From an uncultured Bacteroidota bacterium (lineage in GTDB: Bacteria; Bacteroidota; Bacteroidia; Chitinophagales; Chitinophagaceae), in NCBI GenBank assembly GCA_903887415.1, contig CAISPO010000039.1, positions 1 to 64,000 of the forward strand: a stretch of 64,000 bases of DNA. Reading direction: 5' to 3'. The notes beneath the pieces were generated by a model. It worked only from the letters and a program-made list of their open reading frames with translations. It was not told the DNA's origin and ran no database searches. Positions 26,408 through 36,002 of the stretch are shown here, piece after piece; the stretch's first letter is position 1, and each line of letters opens with the position of its first letter. The position numbers and the translations under genes are program-made.

Positions 26408-27865
26408 ATGATGAATACGGGAACTGTGAAGAAGGTGAATCTTTTTGTGCTGTTGGCATGTGTGGTGCTGACGGTGGTGCTGTGCCCGAAAAAGCAGCTT
26501 TATTTTGATGAGCCGTTCCAGATCATGTGCAGCCACGGTATTACGTTGCGCAATGTGCAGCAGTTTACGGATATGGGCACATTCACTTCTGCCGACCTCA
26601 AAAAGGAAAATACGTTTCGCAATGTTTTTACGCTGGGGGGAGACAGCATCCATTATGTGCTGCTACACTGCCTCAACCGGGCTATTGGCAACGACCTGAA
26701 CATTGATGTGTACTTCTCGGTATTTTGGGGGCTGCTTTGCTTGTGGGCTTTCTATGTTTTGTGCAGGAAGGTGACCGGGGACAGCATCTATACCTCGGTG
26801 GCACTAATATTGTTTTTTACCGACATCCTGTTTCTTAACCAGGCTTATTCCATCAGGCATTATATCATGGGCCTGTTTGCAGCTATTATGTCGGGCATCT
26901 GCTTTTTCAGGTACCTGTTTGAAGAAAAGAGCGTTAAAAATCTGCTGTGGCTGGCCATATGGTGCGCGCTGTCCATTATATCGCACTACTTTACGATATA
27001 CATTATACTGGTGTATCCCGTGGCTATTCTCGCAGAAGAGCGGATGAAGTTCTTTACGTGGAAAAAGATGACAGTGCTCGCCTTGCCGGTAGTGTTTCTG
27101 CTCGTGTATTTCCTGTTTCACCAGAACCCGCTGCAAACCACCGGTAATTACCAGCAATATGTAAAAAGCCCGCATATAACGATCAATAACGACATAGGCT
27201 TCCGGCCGGCTGTCTCGCTGTTTCTGCGGAGCGTGGCGGTTAATTTCCTGGTGTATTATCCATTGTTCAGGAATAAAGCGGTAGTGCTTGCAGGTTCCGC
27301 TCTTATAGTGCTGATTGTATATCTGGCGGGCATATGGAAATTAGTACCCGACAAAGAGGATAAGAAAAAATTCAGCCTGTTGTTTGCCCTGGGAATTTTC
27401 AGTTGTTTTTTCATTACAGCAATGGCCGTAACGACCAGAACCAATATGCTGTTCAGCTACCGTTATTTTCTGTTCAGTATGCCATTCTGTGTGTTGTTCA
27501 TTACTCTGTTCATAAAGCAGCTATGCACGCAAGGGAAGATGAACATGGCGCTAAAAATAGCGGTAGTAGCTATTCTCGTTGCGCCGGGTTTTTATAAATT
27601 TATAGCTACACACAGGCGGCAGCATGATAATGGGCTGGAGTGTAACCAGCTTACAGCCATACACGAAATAAAAAACAGGGACATCCATAAAATGCAGGTG
27701 CCGCGAACTGTGGATGCTGTATTTATTAATTCGCTGCTGCCTGCAACTTATAGTATGACATATGTGCTGACCCCTGCAACAGACAGTGCTACTTTGTATG
27801 ACCATGATGAACATGTAATAGAAAAATTCCGTTTTCCTGACAATGGGCTGGTGGTATTGTTTTAA
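26408..27865 (+). CDS. Polytopic glycosyltransferase-like membrane protein (first paralogue)
   Basis: 485 residues with about 10-12 membrane helices. The first periplasmic loop has KQLYFDEPFQIMCSHGI, the Asp-Glu motif that in the ArnT/PMT (GT39-like) group sits in the active site of lipid-linked-sugar transferases. The other helices follow the family pattern, and the C-terminus is a short soluble tail (TYVLTPATDSATLYD). It should transfer a sugar from a polyprenyl carrier at the outer face of the inner membrane. The neighbouring gene at 27878 is a paralogue of the same length, and wecB-like and GT2 genes flank the pair. Confidence 0.75.
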   Translation: MMNTGTVKKVNLFVLLACVVLTVVLCPKKQLYFDEPFQIMCSHGITLRNVQQFTDMGTFTSADLKKENTFRNVFTLGGDSIHYVLLHCLNRAIGNDLNIDVYFSVFWGLLCLWAFYVLCRKVTGDSIYTSVALILFFTDILFLNQAYSIRHYIMGLFAAIMSGICFFRYLFEEKSVKNLLWLAIWCALSIISHYFTIYIILVYPVAILAEERMKFFTWKKMTVLALPVVFLLVYFLFHQNPLQTTGNYQQYVKSPHITINNDIGFRPAVSLFLRSVAVNFLVYYPLFRNKAVVLAGSALIVLIVYLAGIWKLVPDKEDKKKFSLLFALGIFSCFFITAMAVTTRTNMLFSYRYFLFSMPFCVLFITLFIKQLCTQGKMNMALKIAVVAILVAPGFYKFIATHRRQHDNGLECNQLTAIHEIKNRDIHKMQVPRTVDAVFINSLLPATYSMTYVLTPATDSATLYDHDEHVIEKFRFPDNGLVVLF

Positions 27866-27877
27866 ATTCGCCCCTAA

Positions 27878-29320
27878 ATGATCAGCCCCGGCATAGCCAA
27901 AAAAATAAATATTTTCTGTCTGCTCGCAGCAGTAGCTGCCGTGCTTATTTTGCCATTACGAAAGGAGATATGGTATGATGAAACAGTGTCCATGCTGTGC
28001 AGCAAGGGCATCAACCACGACTCCCCTGCCCTGATGGGCAATACAACAACAATGAACTCTGCTACACTGGAGCAAATGAACACTCTGGGCAATGTATATA
28101 AAGCAACGGTGCTGGACAACGCCAACAGCTTTGTATATAATATGAAGCTGCACTATTTCACAATGCTGTTTGGCAATAGTATTGCAGTATATATGTTGTT
28201 CTCAAAGCTGTGCGCAATAGTTACACTGCTTGCATTTTTTGCGTTGTGCCGATTGGTTTTTAAAGACAGTATTTTCACTGCGGTAGCCATAGTGCTGCTT
28301 GCGGCCGACCTGAATTTCATAGGTATGAGCCACGAGATACGCGCCTATGAGCTCGGGGCCTGTTTTGTAACGCTGGCGGCTGTTTTCTTTTACAAATTCA
28401 TGTATGAGGAAGAGAAACCTTTTTATCTGTTTTTGCTTGGCCTGTTCTCTGTAGGCGCGGTATTATCGCACTTTTTGAGTCTTTACGTGATACTCGTTTT
28501 CCTGGGGTATCTGGTTGTGAACAAGAAAACAAAACTGCTTAAAGGCAAAAATATCATCGCGATGCTCATTCCTGTGGCACTTGTTGCTGTTTACCTGGGG
28601 TGGGCATTTGTGGGGCTCAAATATATGAGCCACCAAAACGAACGCTTCCAGGAGCGGGCCGCAAGTTTGCCGTTCAGCGTTGCACATGTTTTATTCCGGA
28701 GTATGGCAATGGGTGCAATTGATTTTAAAGCTGTGTTCCCCGCATTTGGCGAGAAGAAAATGGCTGTTATATTTTCATTTCTACTGCTGGCAGGGCTGTA
28801 TATCGGCGCAGTGAGATCTGCAGAGAAAAAAGAGGAGAAACGGCACCTGAACCTCTTCCTGTCATTAGGTATTAGCGGCACTGTATTTCTCGCGCTGCTG
28901 TGCCTCAAGTCCGGGCATTACACGGCGCTGTATAACCGGTATCATTCTTTCTGCATTCCGTTTGCGTGCCTGTTTACTGCCTATGCAATATACCTGGTTT
29001 GCAAATCGGCGAGAGTGCATGTATTTTTAAAGGGAGCAACTATTGCCGTGATCGTACTACCTGCATGCGCACTGTTTTTCGTAGCTGAGAGGAAAATCAA
29101 TACCACTGTGAACTACAACCACATAGCTGTCGCAAAAGAAATAGTGCGCGATAATGTGTCAAAGGTAGAGATACCGACATGGGACGATGCGTTCCTGATA
29201 CAGTCGGTGCTGCCGGCGGGTTATAAAATAGATTATGTACTTAGCCCGGCATCCCCTTATTTTACACTTTATAAGGCGGGCACGGCAGAAAAGGTGCCGC
29301 TTGTAAGAAAAAACTCGTGA
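27878..29320 (+). CDS. Polytopic glycosyltransferase-like membrane protein (second paralogue)
   Basis: 480 residues, tandem paralogue of the gene ending at 27865, from which it starts only 12 bp. The loop motif is LRKEIWYDETVSMLCSKGI, with the same Asp-Glu pair and a following Cys-Ser-x-Gly-Ile. Both share alternating hydrophobic helices and a closing DYVLSPASPYFTLY-type tail. The pair probably acts on related substrates, either as partners or as successive transferases. The epimerase gene starts 9 bp downstream, so the four-gene block looks cotranscribed. Confidence 0.75.
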   Translation: MISPGIAKKINIFCLLAAVAAVLILPLRKEIWYDETVSMLCSKGINHDSPALMGNTTTMNSATLEQMNTLGNVYKATVLDNANSFVYNMKLHYFTMLFGNSIAVYMLFSKLCAIVTLLAFFALCRLVFKDSIFTAVAIVLLAADLNFIGMSHEIRAYELGACFVTLAAVFFYKFMYEEEKPFYLFLLGLFSVGAVLSHFLSLYVILVFLGYLVVNKKTKLLKGKNIIAMLIPVALVAVYLGWAFVGLKYMSHQNERFQERAASLPFSVAHVLFRSMAMGAIDFKAVFPAFGEKKMAVIFSFLLLAGLYIGAVRSAEKKEEKRHLNLFLSLGISGTVFLALLCLKSGHYTALYNRYHSFCIPFACLFTAYAIYLVCKSARVHVFLKGATIAVIVLPACALFFVAERKINTTVNYNHIAVAKEIVRDNVSKVEIPTWDDAFLIQSVLPAGYKIDYVLSPASPYFTLYKAGTAEKVPLVRKNS

Positions 29321-29329
29321 GGAATTAAG

Positions 29330-30439
29330 ATGAAAAAGGTAATGATTTTTATGGGTACACGCCCGGAAGCTATAAAGCTGGCTCCGGTAGTGGAAGCATT
29401 GCGGAATAATAAGAATTTCGATGTTGTGGTTTGCTCGACAGGGCAGCACAAGGAAATGCTGCAACAGGTAGTGGATTTTTTCAAAATCCCGGTGCACTTT
29501 ACACTGGATGTGATGGAGCCCAACCAGCAGCTTGCTGGTTTAACTGCAAAACTGCTCACGAGGATAAATGAATTGCTGATCGCGGAGCGGCCTGACTTTA
29601 TTATGGTGCAAGGCGATACCACAACTACATTTGCTGCATCGCTGGCGGCGTTTTATAATAAAATAAAGGTGCTGCATGTAGAAGCGGGGTTGAGGACGTT
29701 CAATAAGTTCTCTCCATTCCCCGAGGAAATAAACCGGGTGATGACCACACGGCTGGCGGATTTTCATTACCCGCCAACCGAGCAATCTCGCAGGAACCTA
29801 CTGGAAGATGGGATACCAGAGGATAAAATACTAGTGACGGGGAACACGGTGATAGATGCGCTTTTCCTTGGCCTGAAGAAGATAGAACATAGTACGCCTG
29901 CTGGCATCACTGCGCTGGGCCTTGATAAGGTGAAGGACTTTATACTGGTGACCATGCACCGCCGTGAGAATCACGGTGCGGGCATAAAGAACATTTGCAA
30001 TGCGCTGAAACGGGTTGCGGAAGATTCAAACACGCCTGTGATTCTGCCCGTACATCTGAACCCGAACGTAAAAGACGATGTACATGAGATACTCGGCGGG
30101 CATCCGCTGGTGCACCTTACACCGCCATTTGCTTACCCGGAATTTTTGTGGCTGCTGCATAACTCCCGCCTCATAATGACGGACAGCGGCGGGGTGCAGG
30201 AAGAAGCGCCATCACTGGGCAAGCCGGTGCTGCTGCTCCGCGATACCACGGAGCGGCCTGAAGCTATGGAAGCAGGAACTGTGATAAAAGTAGCCAGCGA
30301 CCCGGAACTGATATATAAGGAGGCCATGAACCTGCTTACCAACCAGGAGGCCTATGATGCTATGGCGATGAAATTAAATCCTTATGGTGATGGGCAGGCT
30401 GCGGAACGAATAGTGGAGTCAATGCTTTCGTGGAGTTAA
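29330..30439 (+). CDS. wecB: UDP-N-acetylglucosamine 2-epimerase, non-hydrolysing (WecB-type)
   Basis: 369 residues, full family length. MGTRPEAIKLAPVVEAL near the start, VQGDTTTTFAASLAAFY, HVEAGLRT, NTVIDAL, VTMHRRENHG and MTDSGGVQEEAPSLGKPVL mark the two Rossmann-like domains of WecB. It interconverts UDP-GlcNAc and UDP-ManNAc, giving a precursor for surface polysaccharides. It ends a run of four genes with a GT2 enzyme and two polytopic transferases. The gene symbol is assigned from family motifs. Confidence 0.93.
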   Translation: MKKVMIFMGTRPEAIKLAPVVEALRNNKNFDVVVCSTGQHKEMLQQVVDFFKIPVHFTLDVMEPNQQLAGLTAKLLTRINELLIAERPDFIMVQGDTTTTFAASLAAFYNKIKVLHVEAGLRTFNKFSPFPEEINRVMTTRLADFHYPPTEQSRRNLLEDGIPEDKILVTGNTVIDALFLGLKKIEHSTPAGITALGLDKVKDFILVTMHRRENHGAGIKNICNALKRVAEDSNTPVILPVHLNPNVKDDVHEILGGHPLVHLTPPFAYPEFLWLLHNSRLIMTDSGGVQEEAPSLGKPVLLLRDTTERPEAMEAGTVIKVASDPELIYKEAMNLLTNQEAYDAMAMKLNPYGDGQAAERIVESMLSWS

Positions 30440-30513
30440 ATAAAACGCGGCAATGAGTTTGCAGGCCCTTTAACGCGTCTGACGCCCTAAGAGGTGTACT
30501 GACGCTATTTACA

Positions 30514-31935
30514 CTACTCCATCCGTAATTCCAGCAGCGCAACATTCTCTATATGGTGGGTATGGGGGAACATATCTACTGGCTGTAGCCGGGTGATCAC
30601 ATAGGCTTCGTCCAGCAGTTGCAGGTCGCGGGCCTGGGTGGCGGGATTGCAACTTACATAGACCACTTTGGGCGCGCGCATTTTCAGGAGCTGGGCTATC
30701 AGCTTTGGCGTCATGCCGGCGCGGGGCGGGTCTGTGATGATGACATCCGGGCGGCCATGCTCTGCGAAGAAGGAATCCGTGCATATCTTCTCTACATCAC
30801 CTGCGTAGAACTTGCAATGATCAAGGCCGTTTAATGCAGCGTTTTCGTAAGCATCTTTTATTGCCTCTTCCACCACCTCTATACCGATCACTTTTTTTGC
30901 ACCGGCAGAGCAGAAGATGCCTATACTGCCGGTGCCGCAGTAGAGGTCGTAAAGGGTCTGTTCACCTGTGAGGCCGGCGAATTCACGGGTTACCCGGTAA
31001 AGCGCTTCGGCCTGGTAGGTATTGGTCTGAAAGAATGATTTGGGTGATATTTTGAAACGAAAATTTTCCAGCTTCTCTTCTATCCATGGTTTGCCATCGT
31101 AGCAGATCACGTCCTGATCGTAGATGGTATCGTTCATTTTCCCATTCAGGGTATAGTTGAGCGATGTGATGCCGAGGATATTAGTCTTGATGTGTTCGAG
31201 CAGGCCTATCCTGTTCGGCTCATCTTCGTGGTGCATCACCAGGTTTATCAATACTTCGCCCGTAGAGGCAACACGTATAATGACATTGCGCAGCCAGCCG
31301 TACTGGGCTTTGAAGTCGTAGTACGGCAGGTTATTTGCCTGGGTGTATTCGCGCACCACGGTCAGCAGTTTGTTAGTAGGTTCATGCTGCAGATAGCAAG
31401 TATGTATCTCCACGACTTTGTCAAAAAGGCCGGGGGCATGAAAACCAAGGGCTGGCTGCTGAGTTATTTTTTCTTCACGGTGTTCTATCTCTTCAAACGA
31501 GAGGTATCGGCTTGTGGAAAAGGTGAATTCCAGTTTGTTGCGGTAGTAGCGCTCGTGCGGACTGCCGATAATTGTTTGCAATTCCGGTAGATCCACCTGA
31601 CCAATACGCTGCAACTGGTCGGCAACTTGCTGTTGTTTATAAATTAGTTGCTGCGCGTATGGGAGCATCTGCCATTTGCAGCCGCCGCAAACGCCGAAGT
31701 GCTGGCAGAAGGGCTCAATGCGCTGAGGCGATGGCTGCACCACGCGCAATACACGCCCCTGCATCCAGCTTGTTTTGTCTTTTGTTATACCCACATCCAC
31801 AACATCGCCGGGTATGGCATTGTCCACAAACAACACTTTGCCACCCTCCAGGCGGGCTATACTTTTGCCTTCAGCAGCATACGATTCGATCAGGATATTC
31901 GTTAGCGGTCCTTGTTTCTTTTTCTTTCGTGACAA
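30514..31935 (-). CDS. rlmD: 23S rRNA m5U1939 methyltransferase RlmD-type
   Basis: 473 residues from the TTG at 31935. The frame runs open to an ATG at 32031, but family proteins begin near the Lys-rich SRKKKKQG stretch, so the shorter start is preferred though uncertain. A TRAM domain (about 15-70) is followed by a CQHFGVCGGCKWQ cluster, whose cysteines bind the [4Fe-4S] cluster of RlmD. Then come an AdoMet fold with LYDLYCGTGSIGIF and the PRAGM motif (about residue 412). VYVSCNPATQARDL contains the catalytic Cys. It methylates U1939 or an equivalent uridine of 23S rRNA. Other TrmA-family targets cannot be excluded. Confidence 0.9.
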   Translation of the reverse strand: MSRKKKKQGPLTNILIESYAAEGKSIARLEGGKVLFVDNAIPGDVVDVGITKDKTSWMQGRVLRVVQPSPQRIEPFCQHFGVCGGCKWQMLPYAQQLIYKQQQVADQLQRIGQVDLPELQTIIGSPHERYYRNKLEFTFSTSRYLSFEEIEHREEKITQQPALGFHAPGLFDKVVEIHTCYLQHEPTNKLLTVVREYTQANNLPYYDFKAQYGWLRNVIIRVASTGEVLINLVMHHEDEPNRIGLLEHIKTNILGITSLNYTLNGKMNDTIYDQDVICYDGKPWIEEKLENFRFKISPKSFFQTNTYQAEALYRVTREFAGLTGEQTLYDLYCGTGSIGIFCSAGAKKVIGIEVVEEAIKDAYENAALNGLDHCKFYAGDVEKICTDSFFAEHGRPDVIITDPPRAGMTPKLIAQLLKMRAPKVVYVSCNPATQARDLQLLDEAYVITRLQPVDMFPHTHHIENVALLELRME

Positions 31936-32051
31936 ATTGATTGTTTTAGATAAGAGCACAAATTTAGGTTTAAGAAATCCAAAAACCGGAGACAAAATAT
32001 TCCGTTGGTAATCACGTTCTTGTGTTATCATTGACCCTACAAATACGTGAT

Positions 32052-32480
32052 ATGAAAAAACTCCTGTCCGTTTTACTGTTTGCTATCCTGTTCGCGCCAA
32101 ATCTATGGGGGCAAACACTGGCATTTGAGCAGCAGCAGCCAAGTACCGAATTTACCCGCTATTCTCAAGTCAACTTTGTTAACTACCACTGGCATCATAG
32201 GATGGGCAGTAAAACTATAATTGGTGGTATTGTGGGGCTTAGCGGTTGCGTAATTCTTTTTTCCGGCGTTTTTGTCTATGCCATAGGAAGCCTTCAAGAC
32301 TATGAAGCACCTCCAAACTATGGCATGCAGCACGCAGGTATCGGCTTAATGATCGGCGGAGCCGCTATGGGCATCACGGGTGCTGTCATAGGCATACAAG
32401 GAAAAAGAGCGGACAAAAGAGGCTATGGATGGAGCTTGACGCCTAAGCCTCACGGACTAGGATTTGCGTATAATTTCTAG
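32052..32480 (+). CDS. Hypothetical protein with signal peptide and membrane segments
   Basis: 142 residues from ATG 32052, where a signal peptide (MKKLLSVLLFAILFAPNLWG) begins. Two Gly-rich hydrophobic segments follow, at about residues 58-80 (IIGGIVGLSGCVILFSGVFV) and 95-120 (GIGLMIGGAAMGITGAVIG). The C-terminus is short and basic. It resembles small membrane proteins with glycine-zipper helices, but I know no family. It is divergent from rlmD. Confidence 0.65.
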   Translation: MKKLLSVLLFAILFAPNLWGQTLAFEQQQPSTEFTRYSQVNFVNYHWHHRMGSKTIIGGIVGLSGCVILFSGVFVYAIGSLQDYEAPPNYGMQHAGIGLMIGGAAMGITGAVIGIQGKRADKRGYGWSLTPKPHGLGFAYNF

Positions 32481-32791
32481 ACAACTAAATTTATCGCGAG
32501 CATTTTGCCTAAGGCCAAACTTATTGTTGCGTCTTTATACCCCGCCTGAAGGTCAGGGCTACTTTAAACGCTTGATTTAGTTGTCTTGCTAGCCTAAGTT
32601 GTTTTAAGACAGTGATCATATCCAGCGTTTTTAGAATTATTTTTTACTCCGGCAACCATTCCTCTCATTGCTGCATTTAATATATCAGTTTAACAGTTTT
32701 TACAGTAACTAATCGAAATAAAAGGGATTATTTTATATACAATAAGTATTAGCACAGCCCGCAAACAGTTTTGACGATCGGTATAAACAAT
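32481..32791. other. Intergenic region upstream of the sigma factor
   Basis: 311 bases with a CCTGA/TCAGG mini-hairpin near 32545 and AT-rich stretches. No convincing frame or consensus promoter is visible. It presumably holds the control region of the ECF sigma operon. Confidence 0.4.
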
Positions 32792-33325
32792 ATGGACGAG
32801 GCCACGCTGGTGAAATGTTGTAAAGACAATAACCCTGCTGCCCAGAAAGCGCTCTACGATAAATATGTGGAGCCGATGATGATCGTATGCCTGCGGTACG
32901 TGGCAGACCACGAAGATGCGAAGGAGGTACTGATGGATGCGTTCCTTAATTTTTTTAAGCACATAGGCGGCTTTACCTACCTGGGCGACGGAAGCGTGAG
33001 GGCATGGCTGAAAAAAATAACGGTGAATCAATGCCTGATGCAGCTGAGAAAACGGAAGATGTATTATGCTCCAGGCAAGGAAGTGGAGCAATATGAACAC
33101 GTTGATACCGGCGAAAATGCACTTGATTACCTGAACGCAAAAGAAATAATGGCTATGATACACACCCTGCCCGATGGTTATCGCACCGTATTCAACCTTT
33201 ACTTTTTTGAAGGCATGAACCACAAAGAGATCAGTGAGCTGCTGGGAATATCGGAAGGGACATCAAAGTCGCAACTGCACAGGGGAAGAGCTTTACTAAA
33301 AGGAAAAATTTTGCAAACTAACTAA
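32792..33325 (+). CDS. ECF-type sigma-70 factor
   Basis: 177 residues from ATG 32792; an upstream TTG at 32771 would add seven residues. Region 2 (about 10-80, with LMDAFLNFFKHIGGF) and region 4 (about 120-170, with LPDGYRTVFNLYFFEGMNHKEISELLGISEGTSKSQLHRGRALLK) fit group 4 sigma factors. It should direct RNA polymerase to a specific promoter set, often envelope or transport genes. The next gene begins 4 bp after its stop and is a membrane protein with a short N-terminal cytoplasmic part, as anti-sigma factors have. Confidence 0.9.
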   Translation: MDEATLVKCCKDNNPAAQKALYDKYVEPMMIVCLRYVADHEDAKEVLMDAFLNFFKHIGGFTYLGDGSVRAWLKKITVNQCLMQLRKRKMYYAPGKEVEQYEHVDTGENALDYLNAKEIMAMIHTLPDGYRTVFNLYFFEGMNHKEISELLGISEGTSKSQLHRGRALLKGKILQTN

Positions 33326-33329
33326 CATT

Positions 33330-34139
33330 ATGGCACCCGATTTTGAAAACTTTAATGACCGGATGGAACGGGCATCACTTAAAGAGCTGATGCCCGGCTT
33401 TGACAAGGAAGCAGAATGGCTGCAACTATCGCATAAGCTGCACCCGGTAAAAAAACGGCTGCATTTACCGGTGTGGTCATATGCAGCAGCGATACTGCTG
33501 TTGCTTGGTACCGGCGTTTTGTTTATGCTGCCGCCCACAACCAAAAATAGCGACTCAGTTGCGCGCCACGCATCCCCACCAGCTATTGTTGTCCCCGCTG
33601 ATACTTCTTTAAATGCCAGGCCCGCAATGGCTCAGGCTGATACACAGGCAAAAGAAATTAAACCTCTGCCAAATAAAGGCTTAGCAGTGGTAAAAAAGCG
33701 CATCCGCACACGCAAAGATCACGGCCTGATTACCAGGTACACGGCAAAGGATTTTATCTGCAATGGCACCCCCTGCCCCATCCAGATATGCATCAACCAA
33801 ACCGTTACCTGCCCGCATACACAGCCGTCAACCATCTCTTCCAGCAGCACTTTAGAGCCCGACCAATCGGGACAGCTAAGGTATAAAGCGCATGACAAAA
33901 TTGCCAAGAACTGTTCGCTCACCGTAAATGAGATAGAGATAACCAGCATTGCCACAGGGGAAACAATCTTGCTGAACACAAATTCCAGCCCGTCAACCGC
34001 CCAGGATGTATTCAATTATATTACCGGGAAAAAGAAGGGCGATGTGCTGGCAGGCATGTTTAGCTCAGACTGCGACCACCAGGAAAAAAAGCACGGTGTA
34101 AGGCTTAATAACCGGCATGGGGATCTGATCATTGAATAG
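33330..34139 (+). CDS. Predicted anti-sigma factor (single-pass membrane protein)
   Basis: 269 residues. A charged cytoplasmic part (about 1-50) is followed by a membrane helix at about 53-70 (YAAAILLLLGTGVLF), then a Pro/Thr-rich linker and a periplasmic domain. The periplasmic part has four or more cysteines (NGTPCPIQICINQTVTCPH) that could form disulfides. It overlaps in operon position with the ECF sigma gene, so a role in holding that sigma factor is likely by context. I see no zinc-binding anti-sigma signature, so the assignment rests on gene order and topology. Confidence 0.7.
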   Translation: MAPDFENFNDRMERASLKELMPGFDKEAEWLQLSHKLHPVKKRLHLPVWSYAAAILLLLGTGVLFMLPPTTKNSDSVARHASPPAIVVPADTSLNARPAMAQADTQAKEIKPLPNKGLAVVKKRIRTRKDHGLITRYTAKDFICNGTPCPIQICINQTVTCPHTQPSTISSSSTLEPDQSGQLRYKAHDKIAKNCSLTVNEIEITSIATGETILLNTNSSPSTAQDVFNYITGKKKGDVLAGMFSSDCDHQEKKHGVRLNNRHGDLIIE

Positions 34140-34277
34140 TTGCAAAATCACTATAGTTGGGAAAGTCTATATTTATGCCTATTATGCAGCCTGTTAAGCG
34201 GATTTGAAAAATCTAAAAAAATTGTGAATTTTAATCTATAGATAACGAAACCTGAACCTGAAAATGAATTTATAGTT

Positions 34278-34285
34278 TATTTTTG
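34278..34285 (+). promoter_or_regulatory. Candidate -7 element before the first thioredoxin-like gene
   Basis: TATTTTTG at about 70 bp before the ATG. The upstream TTTG is not obvious, so this is weaker than the matching element before the paralogue at 44765. Confidence 0.35.
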
Positions 34286-34356
34286 AGGCTCAACCAACTG
34301 ATATCTTAATAACTCCGTCTTATAGCGGGAATGAACTAAAAACTAATTACTTAAGT

Positions 34357-35817
34357 ATGAAGCATCTGAAATTAATCGCATTATTATTGCTTATGATCAT
34401 GGGCCATCAGTCATTTGGCAAAGACGGGTATCATATCCATTTAAAAATGCCCGGTGTAAAAGATTCTTTGGTTTTCCTTGCCCACTATTATGGCGTAAAC
34501 AGGCCGAAAATATTCAAAACCGACTCCGCACATTTTAAGAACGGCGAGGCCGACTTGAGAAGCAGCGACCCTGATTTTGTAGGAGGCATATACATTTTGT
34601 TTTTATCTGACTACAAAACGAACTTCGAGGTGCTGATGAATAAGGGCGATGATATCACCATCACTGCCCCTATTGATAATCTGCCGGACGGGCTGAAATT
34701 CACCAATTCGCCGGAGAATACCCGTTTTGAGGACTATGTGAAATACCTGAAAAGTTATGGCGCACAGGAAGAAAAATATAAGAAAGAGCTAGCCGATGCC
34801 AAGACCAAAGATGATACCGCTGCGATACGCAAACGGGCGGTTGCCTCTTCGAAAGAACTGAATAAATACAGGAGCGATTACGAAACAAAATATCCCGGCA
34901 CATTGCTTGCCAAGATATTCAAGGCTATTGAGACCCCTGAAGTACCGGAAGGCGACCACTTCCTGGAGGATGGCAAAACAAAGGATAGTACTTTTGCCTA
35001 CCGTTACTATAAAAAGCATTTCTGGGATGGTTTCGACTTCCAGGACGACCGCCTGATATACACGCCGCTTTATGACGCAAAACTGGAAGAATATTTCAGC
35101 AAGCTGGTACTTCCTTGGACGGATAGCCTTGAAAAAGAAGCGGATGTGCTGCTGAAGAAAGCGAAAGGCACCAAGGATGTATTTCATTATACCCTGTGGT
35201 GGATCACCAAGTATATCGAGGACAGCAAGGTAATGGGTATAGACGAGACGTTTGTCTATCTGGTAGAAAACTACTACATGAAGGGCGATGCATTCTGGCT
35301 TAGCTCAGATGAGCTTTCCAAGTTCATAGACCGCGCGCAGAAAATAGCCCCCAATGTAATAGGCAATCTTTCGCCCGAAGTGAAATTGCCGAACGTAACC
35401 ACGAAGAAAGAGGAAAGCATGCACGCCCTGAAAGCCAAGTACACACTGGTGGTATTTTACTCCCCTACCTGCGGCCACTGCCAGCACGAAATACCCAAGC
35501 TGGACTCCGCATATAAAGCATCGCTGAAGGCCAAAGGCTTAAGGATATTTACAGTAGCTACCGAAGGCACAGACACCACTATCAACGACTTCGTAAAGAA
35601 ATATGATATGCAAGACTGGACGAACACCTGGGATCCGGAGCATACCAGCGACTACCACAACAAATTTGACGTGTATAGCACCCCAACCATCTACCTGCTG
35701 GACGAAAAGAAGATCATAAAGGGCAAAAGGCTTGACCACAGCAATATAGGCGGACTGATAGACATGATAGAAAAGAAAGAAAAAGCAGACAAAGAAAAAG
35801 GTACGGGATCAAAATAA
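34357..35817 (+). CDS. DUF4369/TlpA-like thioredoxin lipoprotein-type protein (first paralogue)
   Basis: 486 residues with a signal peptide (about 1-20). Residues about 22-120 fit DUF4369 (YHIHLKMPGVKDSLVFLAHY), residues about 130-330 a DUF5106-like helical region, and residues about 345-470 a TlpA-type thioredoxin domain with YSPTCGHCQHEIPKLD (CGHC active site), ending with STPTIYLLDE. It probably acts in thiol-disulfide exchange or protein folding in the periplasm. A paralogue of the same layout lies at 44765. A terminator follows at 35840. Confidence 0.85.
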   Translation: MKHLKLIALLLLMIMGHQSFGKDGYHIHLKMPGVKDSLVFLAHYYGVNRPKIFKTDSAHFKNGEADLRSSDPDFVGGIYILFLSDYKTNFEVLMNKGDDITITAPIDNLPDGLKFTNSPENTRFEDYVKYLKSYGAQEEKYKKELADAKTKDDTAAIRKRAVASSKELNKYRSDYETKYPGTLLAKIFKAIETPEVPEGDHFLEDGKTKDSTFAYRYYKKHFWDGFDFQDDRLIYTPLYDAKLEEYFSKLVLPWTDSLEKEADVLLKKAKGTKDVFHYTLWWITKYIEDSKVMGIDETFVYLVENYYMKGDAFWLSSDELSKFIDRAQKIAPNVIGNLSPEVKLPNVTTKKEESMHALKAKYTLVVFYSPTCGHCQHEIPKLDSAYKASLKAKGLRIFTVATEGTDTTINDFVKKYDMQDWTNTWDPEHTSDYHNKFDVYSTPTIYLLDEKKIIKGKRLDHSNIGGLIDMIEKKEKADKEKGTGSK

Positions 35818-35839
35818 CCGCGCGCTCAAAATCATTACA

Positions 35840-35870
35840 AATAGCCTCAAGCAATTGGGGCTATTTTTTT
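35840..35870 (+). terminator. Rho-independent terminator
   Basis: AATAGCC at 35840-35846 pairs with GGCTATT at 35859-35865 (the next pair is a T-G wobble, then C-G), followed by TTTTTT. It follows the first thioredoxin-like gene. Confidence 0.85.
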
Positions 35871-36002
35871 GTTTACCACCAGCGAATTAACTATCTGGAA
35901 AACATTTTTATCAATAAAAATCATTAAATTACAATATCAATTTCAGTTGTAGCATCGGATCATTGCTAAATGTGTTTCATTAATAAACAGATAGCATACT
36001 AA

